Shown here: piece by piece, positions 33,587-41,380 of the stretch
Position numbering within the stretch: the stretch's first letter is position 1
How the letters are laid out: each line of letters opens with the position of its first letter
Assembly (NCBI GenBank): GCA_900752435.1
Contig: CAADVD010000023.1
Location: 1-51,305, forward strand
Reading direction: 5' to 3'
From: Oscillospiraceae bacterium
GTDB lineage: Bacteria > Bacillota > Clostridia > Oscillospirales > Ruminococcaceae
DNA length: 51,305 nucleotides
Made by a program: the position numbers and the translations under genes
The notes under the pieces: model-generated
What the model was told of the DNA's origin: nothing
Databases searched by the model: none
What the model saw: only the letters and a program-made list of their open reading frames with translations

Positions 33587-33639
33587 TGACAAAAAGCCTG
33601 AACATGGTGGTGATCGTACCATGTTCAGGCTTTTTGTCA
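33587..33639 (-). terminator. Strong bidirectional terminator, 22-bp perfect stem
   Basis: Perfect inverted repeat 33587-33608 / 33618-33639 (core AAAAAGCCTGAACATGGT and complement) with a nine-base loop. It lies ten bases after the stop of the minus-strand ferritin-like gene and separates it from the gene-poor stretch. Confidence 0.9.
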
Positions 33640-33648
33640 TGTCTATTT

Positions 33649-34251
33649 TCATCCATTCATTTCTGCCAAAAATTTTTCAAAAATATGTACATGCACCTGT
33701 TCATCCAAAATGATACGCGCCAGTACATCCGTCACGCAGGGATCGGAAATCATTCGCTGATGGGCGGTATAGGTTTGGATGGCTTTTTGCTCAATCATGA
33801 TGTTGTAACGCATCAGCTGTTTGGGCTTTTCCGCATAATAAATCATGTTGGCGTTCCATACCACCTGCCTGTCCGGACGCGATGCCTGCAAGCGAGGACG
33901 TCCTCCCAGCTTGGTAATTAGCTCACCGAGCATGTACAGGTGGTGCATTTCTACTACGGCAATGCGCTTGATAACAGCGGCCATCTCTGGAAAATCGGCT
34001 TGCAGTACCCAACTTTCATATACATACTGGTTTAGTGTGGACATTTCGCTTTTGGGAGCGGCAAAATCATGGGATAAAAGCTGTGCGCACCGCAGATTTT
34101 TATTGGAAATGCTGATTTCCGGATAGGGAGACGGATCGGCAACCGGAATGGGCGGTGGTGTGGCGGGCGTGTCCTGCGTACTGGATTTGGACGCAGAAAT
34201 AGGTTGGGCATTGGGATGATTTAGGGGATGCTGTCCTTGGTAACGATTCAT
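33649..34251 (-). CDS. Ferritin-like di-iron domain protein
   Basis: A 200-residue protein. The first ~75 residues are low complexity, rich in Pro, Gln and Ser (NHPNAQPISASKSS and PPPIPVADPSP). The rest is a four-helix ferritin-like domain with di-iron candidates: E in YVYESWVL, E and H in VVEMHH, E in IEQKAIQTY, and E/H in DEQVHVHIF, as in rubrerythrin- and spore-associated members. No rubredoxin domain. Role in peroxide or iron handling, or in the spore coat, is inferred from the fold and Pro-rich leader. ATG 34251 has a GGAGG site 8 bases upstream; the frame is open to 34359 without such a site. Confidence 0.75.
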   Translation of the reverse strand: MNRYQGQHPLNHPNAQPISASKSSTQDTPATPPPIPVADPSPYPEISISNKNLRCAQLLSHDFAAPKSEMSTLNQYVYESWVLQADFPEMAAVIKRIAVVEMHHLYMLGELITKLGGRPRLQASRPDRQVVWNANMIYYAEKPKQLMRYNIMIEQKAIQTYTAHQRMISDPCVTDVLARIILDEQVHVHIFEKFLAEMNG

Positions 34252-34427
34252 TGAGTAAACCTCCGAAATTCTTTTTGCTTCCATCTTATGTATGGGTTTG
34301 CGGAAATATTCGGCTTTGAGCTTTACAATTTTTAGAATTATTTCATAGAATGAGGACACCCTATGTGATATAATAAATAATTGTATAGCAAGCTTTGGAT
34401 AATCAATAGGATAGGAGAAATTAAACT

Positions 34428-35702
34428 ATGTCTCAACTCAATCGGGAAGAGATCCTGGACGGAATTTATTTCAACAGTATTTCAGATGATCGTTTTAAAA
34501 CCAATCTGATTGCGCTGTATTTTGCTGTTCCGCTTCATTCCTCAACGGCGGCAACGTATGCGCTGCTGCCCAATATTTTGCGAAAAGGCTGTCGAAGCTA
34601 TCCGGATTTTACGGAGTTCAATAAGTATCTGAGTGAATTATATGGTGCTTCTGTGGATTACGGGGTTGAAAAGTTCGGTGATGAACAGCTTGTCAGCTTG
34701 TCCATTGTCGGTATTGACGACAAGTTTACCTTGGAGCAGGAACAAATTACGGAAAAATTGGCACGGGCATTGGCGGATATGGCGCTTGACCCAATATTGG
34801 CAGAAGATACATTTCCGGAAAATGAATTGGAGCTGGAAAAAAACAGCTTGATTGATACCATAAACGCGGAAATCAACGACAAAAGAACCTATGCGCTCAA
34901 CGCGGCCACACGTTTGATGTGTGCGGATGAGCCGTATGGCTTGAGCAAATACGGAACGGTTGACGAAGTGCATCAAATTACCAAAACTTCCTTGACGGAA
35001 GCTTATCATAAGTTGATTCGGCAGGCGCATGTGGAAATTCTGTTTGTCGGCTGTGGATGTGCCAATACGGCCAAAGAGGTTTTTCGTTCGAGTTTCGCCA
35101 AAGTGGAACGAGCATTTAGCGGCAAGCACCCAACGTCGGCGCATAGGCCGCTTGCGGAAACGTTAGCAAAAACCGAGCGGCTGGATGTCAGCCAATCGAA
35201 AATGGTTCTTGGTTTTTCCACTGGTTTGACCGCAGACGACGCGCGCATTCCGGCGCTGCATTTGATGAGCGTGGTGCTGGGCGGTACGCCGATGTCCAAG
35301 CTGTTCCTCAATGTACGCGAAAAGCTCAGTCTTTGCTATTACTGCGCCGCACGGCTTGACAGCCGAAAGGGAATCGTCAAAATTGACTGCGGCGTGGAAA
35401 CCGAAAACATTGAACGGGCAAAAGAAGAAATCCTGCGCCAACTGGACGAAATCAAGGCCGGCCATGTGACGGATGAAGAAATCAAGAACGCCGTGATGAG
35501 CCTAGAAAACAGCTATCGGACGGTGAACGACTCCAACGGCAGTGTGGCGCTGTATTATCTGGGCAGAATTTTTGCAGAGCAGATTTGCACGCCGGAGGAA
35601 ATGGCCGCACGGCTCAAACAAGTCACCAAAGAACAGATCATCGAAGCGGCCGGACTGCTCCATTTGGATGCCGTTTACATTTTGACTGGGAAGGAGGCGT
35701 AA
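34428..35702 (+). CDS. yfmF: M16-like peptidase, EF-P modification-associated YfmF type
   Basis: A 424-residue member of the M16 (insulinase) family that lacks the HxxEH zinc motif: the expected place reads LPNILRKGCRSYPDFTEF, so it is the inactive partner. It keeps the C-terminal M16 pattern (VLGGTPMSKLFLNVREKLSLCYYCAARLD). With the next gene it forms the YfmF/YfmH (also spelled YmfF/YmfH) pair that, in Bacillus, lies in the operon linked to 5-aminopentanol modification of elongation factor P. Two-subunit M16 proteases pair an inactive and an active chain in this way. GGAG precedes ATG 34428; three bases separate the two genes. Confidence 0.88.
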   Translation: MSQLNREEILDGIYFNSISDDRFKTNLIALYFAVPLHSSTAATYALLPNILRKGCRSYPDFTEFNKYLSELYGASVDYGVEKFGDEQLVSLSIVGIDDKFTLEQEQITEKLARALADMALDPILAEDTFPENELELEKNSLIDTINAEINDKRTYALNAATRLMCADEPYGLSKYGTVDEVHQITKTSLTEAYHKLIRQAHVEILFVGCGCANTAKEVFRSSFAKVERAFSGKHPTSAHRPLAETLAKTERLDVSQSKMVLGFSTGLTADDARIPALHLMSVVLGGTPMSKLFLNVREKLSLCYYCAARLDSRKGIVKIDCGVETENIERAKEEILRQLDEIKAGHVTDEEIKNAVMSLENSYRTVNDSNGSVALYYLGRIFAEQICTPEEMAARLKQVTKEQIIEAAGLLHLDAVYILTGKEA

Positions 35703-35705
35703 GCG

Positions 35706-36986
35706 ATGGAACAGCAAATCATCCGAAATGAAAAATTAAACGAACAATATGTACAATATCGGCATGAAAGCGGCTTGACCATTCTGCTTTATCCGATGAA
35801 GGGCTACAGCTCTTCCTATGCGCTGTTTGGCACGAAATTGGGATCGATTGACACGGCCTTCAAAACCGACGGCGACAGCGAATACACAACGGTTCCCGAA
35901 GGCGTGGCTCATTTTTTGGAGCACAAGCTTTTTGAAAGCGAGGAGGGCGATGCGTTCAGCTTATTTGCCAAAACCGGTGCTTCGGCCAATGCGTATACCT
36001 CGTTTGAAAAAACCTGCTATTTGTTCAGTACGACGGACAATTTCGACGAATCGCTGAAAAGCCTGCTGACCTTTGTACAGGAACCGTATTTCACCCAGCA
36101 AACGGTGGAGAAGGAACAGGGAATCATCGGACAGGAAATCCGCATGTACGACGATGATCCGGGCTGGCGCGTGTTTTTTAATTTACTGCAAGCGCTGTAC
36201 GTCAACAATCCGGTGCGCATTGATATTGCCGGAACGGTGGAAAGTATCGCGCAAATTGATGCCGATTTACTTTACAAATGCTACAATACGTTCTACAATC
36301 TAAACAACATGGTGCTGGCGATTGCGGGGAACTTTGAAATCGAACCGACGCTCAAAATCATTCAGGAAAATTTGAAAGTCAAAGACAAAGTGCAGGTACA
36401 GCACAAGCTGGCGGAAGAGCCAGACGAAATTGCTTCCGAACGCACGGTGCAGGCGCTGAGCGTATCCGTTCCGCTGTTCCACATCGGGTTCAAAGAGCAG
36501 GTGCGCGAGGGTGCGGAGCTGCTGCGCGTTCAGTTGGCGTGTGAAATCTTGCTGGATATTTTAGCCGGTGAGGGAAGCTGTTTTTACCGTACGATGTACG
36601 ACGCCGGACTCATCAATCAGACATTTGGCTGTGAGGTGTTCTGCGGACGCGGCTATTTTGCCAATATTTTTGCAGGTGAGTCCAAAAAGCCGGACGAAGT
36701 ATTTGTTAAACTAAAAGAAGAAATTCGCCGTTTGCGTCAAGAGGGCATTCCGGATGCGGATTTCAGCCGGGCGAAAAAATCCTTATACGGCCGGCTGGTA
36801 CGAAGCTTCAACAACGTGGAAACGGTGGCCAATACGCTGGTCAACTGCTATTTTGCAGAGGTGGGCATTTACGACAGCCTGCAAATCATCGAGGATATGA
36901 CCAGAGCTGATTTGACGGAGCTGCTAAAAACGGTGCTGCAGGAAGACAAAGCGGCGATTTCCATTATTGAACCCGTACAGGAATAA
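35706..36986 (+). CDS. yfmH: M16 zinc peptidase, EF-P modification-associated YfmH type
   Basis: A 426-residue M16 metallopeptidase with the inverted zinc motif H69-F-L-E72-H73 in GVAHFLEHKLF and a downstream Glu in EKEQGIIGQEI for the third ligand. It is the active partner of the preceding protein. Cytoplasmic, no signal peptide. GGAGG lies in the yfmF end before ATG 35706, so translation is coupled. A small GGGAGG/CCTCCC hairpin (36991-37007) follows before lgt, and it carries the lgt ribosome site region only in part. Role in EF-P modification is from family association; substrate unknown. Confidence 0.88.
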   Translation: MEQQIIRNEKLNEQYVQYRHESGLTILLYPMKGYSSSYALFGTKLGSIDTAFKTDGDSEYTTVPEGVAHFLEHKLFESEEGDAFSLFAKTGASANAYTSFEKTCYLFSTTDNFDESLKSLLTFVQEPYFTQQTVEKEQGIIGQEIRMYDDDPGWRVFFNLLQALYVNNPVRIDIAGTVESIAQIDADLLYKCYNTFYNLNNMVLAIAGNFEIEPTLKIIQENLKVKDKVQVQHKLAEEPDEIASERTVQALSVSVPLFHIGFKEQVREGAELLRVQLACEILLDILAGEGSCFYRTMYDAGLINQTFGCEVFCGRGYFANIFAGESKKPDEVFVKLKEEIRRLRQEGIPDADFSRAKKSLYGRLVRSFNNVETVANTLVNCYFAEVGIYDSLQIIEDMTRADLTELLKTVLQEDKAAISIIEPVQE

Positions 36987-37029
36987 AAAAGGGAGGAAAA
37001 ACCTCCCTACATAGGAAGGGACAAAAGCT

Positions 37030-38061
37030 ATGAGTACAGTTGCATTTCCCAAGCTGGGATTGGAATTTGAAATCAATCCCGTTGCATTTTCCATTGGTGA
37101 TTTTGATATTGCATGGTATGCCATCATTATTGCAGTCGGATTTCTGCTGGCTGTGCTGTATGGCATGCATCGTATGCGTGATTTCGGCCTGGATGAGGAC
37201 CGTGCATTTGATGCCATCATCGCCGGCATGATTGGTGGAATTGTCGGTGCGCGGCTCTATTATGTGGCATTTTCATGGGACAATTACAAAGATGATTTGC
37301 TGTCGATTTTGGATACGCGTTCCGGCGGCTTGGCCATTTACGGCGGCATCATTGGAGCGCTGTTGGTGGGCGGTATTGTCTGCAAAATCCGCAAGGTGAA
37401 ATTGCTGCCCATGTTTGACGTGACTGTGTTGGGATTTTTGATTGGCCAGTGCATTGGGCGCTGGGGCAACTTCGTCAATGTGGAAGCATACGGTTCGGAA
37501 ACGGACTGGGTGTTTGGCATGATCAGCACTGGTGACGTGAGCATCGTATCGCCGGTACACCCATGCTTTTTGTATGAGTCGGTTTGGTGCTTAATTGGAT
37601 TCATTCTGCTTCATTTTTATTCCAAACGCCGAAAGTTTGACGGTGAGGTCACACTGCTGTATCTGATGTGGTATGGCTTTGGCCGCATGTTTATTGAGGG
37701 CTTGCGGCAGGACAGCTTGTACTGGGGACCATTCCGCGTATCGCAGATGCTGTCGGGCTTACTGGTGATTGCCGCCACCATTACATGGTTGGTGGTGCGT
37801 TCCAACATCAAGCGCAACAATGACCCAGAATATTTGAAGCTGTATGTTAATACTGAGGAATCCAAAGAATTGCTTCGTCAGGCGGACGAGAAAATCAACC
37901 GGAAGTACGCCAAAAAAGATTCCGCAGCAGAGGAGTCTGCTGCGGAAACGGCTGCGGAAGAAGAAACAGAAACATCAGAAGAGAAAACCGAAATCATCGA
38001 GAATGCAGCGATCGATGAACCAGAAATTGAGGAGGAAAAAGAAAATGGCGAATCTCATTGA
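37030..38061 (+). CDS. lgt: Prolipoprotein diacylglyceryl transferase Lgt with acidic tail
   Basis: A 343-residue membrane enzyme that moves diacylglycerol from phosphatidylglycerol to the lipobox Cys of pre-lipoproteins. The signature GQCIGRWGNFVNVEAYG and HPCFLYES are present with seven hydrophobic segments. After about residue 270 there is an unusual ~70-residue cytoplasmic extension, almost all charged (AAETAAEEETETSEEKTE), not needed for the enzyme. GGAAGGG precedes ATG 37030. The tail coding overlaps the folD start by 17 bases, and its GGAGG serves as folD ribosome site. Confidence 0.92.
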   Translation: MSTVAFPKLGLEFEINPVAFSIGDFDIAWYAIIIAVGFLLAVLYGMHRMRDFGLDEDRAFDAIIAGMIGGIVGARLYYVAFSWDNYKDDLLSILDTRSGGLAIYGGIIGALLVGGIVCKIRKVKLLPMFDVTVLGFLIGQCIGRWGNFVNVEAYGSETDWVFGMISTGDVSIVSPVHPCFLYESVWCLIGFILLHFYSKRRKFDGEVTLLYLMWYGFGRMFIEGLRQDSLYWGPFRVSQMLSGLLVIAATITWLVVRSNIKRNNDPEYLKLYVNTEESKELLRQADEKINRKYAKKDSAAEESAAETAAEEETETSEEKTEIIENAAIDEPEIEEEKENGESH

Positions 38062-38890
38062 CGGAAAAGAAATTTCCATGAATGTAAAAATGGAGGTCAA
38101 GGCGGAGATTGAAGAAAAGGGAATTAAGGCCTGCTTGGCGGTTGTGATTGTAGGCAACAATCCAGCTTCTCGCGTGTATGTCAATTCCAAGAAAAAGGCG
38201 TGTGAGCTGGTGGGGATTGAATCCCGCGAATACGCGCTTCCGGAGAAAACAACGGAAGAAGAATTGCTGGCGCTGGTGCGCAAGCTCAACGAGGACAGTG
38301 GTGTAAACGGCATTTTAGTACAGCTTCCGCTGCCTAGACAGATTGACGAAAACCGCGTCATTGAAACCGTTTCGCCGGCTAAGGACGTGGACGCCTTTCA
38401 CGCCAGCAACGTCGGCAAGATTATGATTGGCGAATACGATTTTCTGCCGTGCACGCCGGCCGGTTGTATGGAACTCATTTATTCCACCGGCATTGAGGTA
38501 AAGGGCAAACATGCGGTGGTCATTGGCCGCAGCAACATTGTCGGCAAGCCAATGGCCATGCTGCTTCTGCATGAGAGTGCGACGGTGACCATTTGCCATT
38601 CAAAAACAACTAACTTAAAAGAAATTTGCAAATCCGCTGATATTTTAGTGGCGGCAGTTGGTCGCGCCAATTTGGTCACAGCCGATATGGTGAAGCCGGG
38701 CGCAGTGGTGATTGATGTCGGCATGAATCGTTTGCCGGACGGTAAGCTTTGCGGTGACGTAGATTTTGAATCGGTGAAGGAAGTGGCCGGTTTCATTACG
38801 CCGGTTCCGGGCGGCGTTGGACCGATGACCATTGCCACACTTATGAAAAATACGTTGACAGCGGCCAAATTACAGCAGAACATTCGTTAG
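38045..38890 (+). CDS. folD: Bifunctional methylenetetrahydrofolate dehydrogenase/cyclohydrolase FolD
   Basis: A 281-residue enzyme of one-carbon folate metabolism that oxidises methylene-THF with NADP and hydrolyses methenyl-THF. Catalytic Y45 and K49 lie in SRVYVNSKKKA; LVQLPLPRQID, VGRSNIVGKPMA-type nucleotide loop (IGRSNIVGKPMA) and PVPGGVGPMTIA near the C-terminus are family signatures. ATG 38045 with GGAGG upstream is the proper start; the frame is open back to 37844 but that part is the lgt tail read in another frame. Overlaps lgt by 17 bases. Confidence 0.94.
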   Translation: MANLIDGKEISMNVKMEVKAEIEEKGIKACLAVVIVGNNPASRVYVNSKKKACELVGIESREYALPEKTTEEELLALVRKLNEDSGVNGILVQLPLPRQIDENRVIETVSPAKDVDAFHASNVGKIMIGEYDFLPCTPAGCMELIYSTGIEVKGKHAVVIGRSNIVGKPMAMLLLHESATVTICHSKTTNLKEICKSADILVAAVGRANLVTADMVKPGAVVIDVGMNRLPDGKLCGDVDFESVKEVAGFITPVPGGVGPMTIATLMKNTLTAAKLQQNIR

Positions 38891-38983
38891 TCGAAACGTT
38901 GTCTGGGTTACCGAAATTGCTTTGATTCTTTTGCCTTGCTTCGGAGACATCTGCTAAATCAAGGGAAAGAACGGGGATTATTC

Positions 38984-39012
38984 TTGAATCTTTGAGTCGA
39001 TAATGGTATAAT
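38984..39012 (+). promoter_or_regulatory. Promoter of the polysaccharide export cluster
   Basis: TTGAAT (38984-38989), 17-base spacer, TATAAT (39007-39012). Confidence 0.65.
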
Positions 39013-39053
39013 AGCTAACAAGCTGAAAAGCCTTTTTTGTTTGTGTGTTGGGT

Positions 39054-39085
39054 CATAGTTGAATCGAGAAACAGATTCAACTATG
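39054..39085 (+). promoter_or_regulatory. Hairpin in the leader of the export cluster
   Basis: Twelve-base-pair perfect stem CATAGTTGAATC / GATTCAACTATG (39054-39065, 39074-39085) with an 8-base loop, in the 165-base leader before the permease gene. No T-run, so a stabilising or protein-binding role is as likely as attenuation. Confidence 0.45.
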
Positions 39086-39177
39086 ATTCTTTGTGCATGG
39101 ACAAGCTTTTTGAAGCATGTTGAAATCCGGCTGTGCCAGATGATGGGATACCACTTGTAGAAAAGAGGAACAACTGC

Positions 39178-39954
39178 GTGACAAAATACTTGGAAAATTT
39201 TAAAAGGTTTAAGCCGTTGCTGTTGGAATTGGTCACCCGTGACATCAAAACCAAGTATCGGCGTTCTATTTTGGGTGTGCTTTGGACATTGTTAAATCCG
39301 TTGTTGATGATGATTGTGCTGTCCATTGTATTTTCTCATTTGTTTCGTTTTCAGGTTGAAAATTATCCGCTTTATTTGCTGAGCGGTCAGTTGATCTTCA
39401 ACTTTTTTTCGGAAGCGACCTCCAGCGCGATGTCTTCAGTCATCAACAATGCGCCATTGATTAAAAAAGTGTACATTCCCAAATACTTATTTCCGTTGGC
39501 ACGCATCAGCTCCAGCGTCATCAATTTGATGGCTTCGTTTTGCGCGTTGATTTTGGTGATGGTGTTCACCAAGGCGGAATTGCATTATACGCTGTTTTTG
39601 TCCGTAGTACCGCTGATTTTTTTGCTTTGCTTTGTGACGGGAATCGGAATGATTTTGGCAACGATTGCGGTGAAATTCCGCGATATTCTGCATTTGTACG
39701 GCGTGTTCATTACGGCATATACGTACTTAACGCCGGTCATTTATCCCATTGATATGCTGAGCGGCCCAGTGCGCACGCTGGTAAGTCTGAATCCAATGAC
39801 CGTGATTGTGACAATGTTCCGCGATTTGGTCATTTACAACCAACTGCCGAGTGTGTGGTCGGTGATTGGTGCCTTAGTTGTTTCTGTAGTGGTGTTGGCG
39901 CTGGGATTTTATGTGTTTTATAAAAAGCAGGATGAGTTTATTCTGAACATTTAG
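39178..39954 (+). CDS. Polysaccharide/teichoic-acid ABC exporter permease (ABC-2 type)
   Basis: A 258-residue ABC-2 permease with six helices, beginning with the ELVTRDIKTKYRRSILGVLW amphipathic segment typical of Wzm/TagG-type exporters. It should move an undecaprenyl-linked glycan across the membrane together with the ATPase that follows. GTG 39178 is chosen since AGAGGAA lies about 8 bases upstream; an upstream ATG at 39133 has no ribosome site. First gene of a four-gene unit. Confidence 0.85.
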   Translation: MTKYLENFKRFKPLLLELVTRDIKTKYRRSILGVLWTLLNPLLMMIVLSIVFSHLFRFQVENYPLYLLSGQLIFNFFSEATSSAMSSVINNAPLIKKVYIPKYLFPLARISSSVINLMASFCALILVMVFTKAELHYTLFLSVVPLIFLLCFVTGIGMILATIAVKFRDILHLYGVFITAYTYLTPVIYPIDMLSGPVRTLVSLNPMTVIVTMFRDLVIYNQLPSVWSVIGALVVSVVVLALGFYVFYKKQDEFILNI

Positions 39955-39966
39955 GAGGAAACGCGA

Positions 39967-40701
39967 ATGGCGGAAATTGTAGTAGATGTTAAAGATGTGT
40001 CCATGCGTTTCAATCTGTCCAGAGAACGCATTGACAATTTGAAGGAATACTTTATCAAAAAAATGCGCAAGGAATTGGTCTATGACGAATTTTGGGCGTT
40101 GCAGGATGTCACATTTACCGTAGAAAAGGGAGAGTCTGTTGGCCTGATTGGGTTGAACGGCTCGGGAAAAAGTACGCTTTTGAAAACCATCGCTGGCGTT
40201 TTGAAGCCAACTAAGGGGAGTGTGCGTTTGGTTGGCACGATTGCACCGCTGATTGAACTGGGAGCAGGTTTTGACTATGACCTAACTGCGGCGGAGAACA
40301 TTTATTTGAATGGTGCAATTTTAGGGTATGACCGAAAGGCCATGAACGGTTTTTACGATGATATTGTGGACTTTTCGGAATTACAGAACTTCATGGATGT
40401 GCCGATTAAGAATTTTTCCTCCGGTATGTTGGCTCGGCTGGCATTTTCCATTGCCACGATTGGCACGCCGGATATCTTGATTGTGGATGAGGTGTTGTCC
40501 GTGGGAGATTTTCGCTTTCAGCAAAAATGCGAACAGCGTATCCAGCATATGATGGGAGAGGATACTTCGGTTTTGTTTGTCTCGCATAGCATTGAACAGG
40601 TAGAGAAGCTCTGTTCCAAGGTGGTTTGGCTTGAAAAAGGACGCGTGCGCATGATTGGGAAATCCTCGGAGATTTGCCCAATTTATAAAAATGCGTATTG
40701 A
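39967..40701 (+). CDS. Polysaccharide ABC exporter ATPase (Wzt/TagH type, short form)
   Basis: A 244-residue ATPase of the polysaccharide-export (Wzt/TagH) subfamily: VSMRFNLSRERIDNLKEYF start, Walker A GLNGSGKST, the family hallmark GTIAPLIELGAGFDYDLTA, signature FSSGMLARLAFS and Walker B ILIVDEVLSVGD. The ATPase lacks the C-terminal carbohydrate-binding domain of long Wzt forms. GGAGG precedes ATG 39967. It pairs with the permease 12 bases upstream. Confidence 0.88.
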   Translation: MAEIVVDVKDVSMRFNLSRERIDNLKEYFIKKMRKELVYDEFWALQDVTFTVEKGESVGLIGLNGSGKSTLLKTIAGVLKPTKGSVRLVGTIAPLIELGAGFDYDLTAAENIYLNGAILGYDRKAMNGFYDDIVDFSELQNFMDVPIKNFSSGMLARLAFSIATIGTPDILIVDEVLSVGDFRFQQKCEQRIQHMMGEDTSVLFVSHSIEQVEKLCSKVVWLEKGRVRMIGKSSEICPIYKNAY

Positions 40702-40748
40702 TTTCGGCCAAACAAACGGGATTTTCAAGACGGGAGCGAAGCAGATAT

Positions 40749-41354
40749 ATGAAAAGAATCATTAAAATTTTGGCCGGCTTACTGGTGGCCGTGGCGATTG
40801 CCGGGATTCACGCGTATGGCGATTGGTCCGTTGCGCTTTATGACCGGAATGTGGACAGCGGCCTGTATACCAATATTGGCGAAATGACGGAACATACCTT
40901 AGTGCGGCAGGAATTTGTTTGTCCGCAAAACGGATTGAATGCAGTGAATCTTCGCGTGGCATTGTATAGCCGAGAGAACCAAACGGAATTGACCTATCGG
41001 ATTGTGGAAAAAGAGAGCGGAGAGGTTGCGGTGGAAGGCGTGATCGTTCCAGCGGATTTGGAGGATAACGATTTCAATCAATTTACCTTTTCTCCGATTT
41101 CAGATAGTAAAAACAAAACCTATTTGCTGGAAATTGAAGATCAAGGCGCGCCCGCGGGGGATGGAATTACCGTTTTTACCACAAATAAAAACAAGGATTC
41201 TCAGACGTTGACGGTGAATGATGAAACAAGCGACCAAGCGTTAGTAGCAAAGATTTCCATGCGTTATTTTAACGTGGAAGATTTCGTTGTGCTTCTGGCA
41301 CTGTTTGCCTATGTGGTTGGATTTATCAAATTGTTGTATCGTTTTTTGAAATAA
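40749..41354 (+). CDS. Membrane-anchored hypothetical protein, 201 aa
   Basis: A 201-residue protein with a hydrophobic helix at the N-terminus (ILAGLLVAVAIAGIHAYG), an extracellular beta-rich domain of about 150 residues (NAVNLRVALYSRENQTELTYRI pattern of strands) and a second helix at the C-terminus (FVVLLALFAYVVGFIKLL). GGGAG lies 14 bases before ATG 40749, an odd spacing. It lies between exporter and glycosyltransferase, so a role in surface glycan assembly or export is inferred. Family unknown. Confidence 0.65.
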   Translation: MKRIIKILAGLLVAVAIAGIHAYGDWSVALYDRNVDSGLYTNIGEMTEHTLVRQEFVCPQNGLNAVNLRVALYSRENQTELTYRIVEKESGEVAVEGVIVPADLEDNDFNQFTFSPISDSKNKTYLLEIEDQGAPAGDGITVFTTNKNKDSQTLTVNDETSDQALVAKISMRYFNVEDFVVLLALFAYVVGFIKLLYRFLK

Positions 41355-41380
41355 GGTAGGGCAGCAGACAGGAGGATACC

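Noticed and set aside
37844..38044. In-frame upstream extension of folD by 67 codons
   Set aside because: It overlaps the lgt tail in another frame, has no ribosome site, and known FolD proteins begin at the MANLIDG position.
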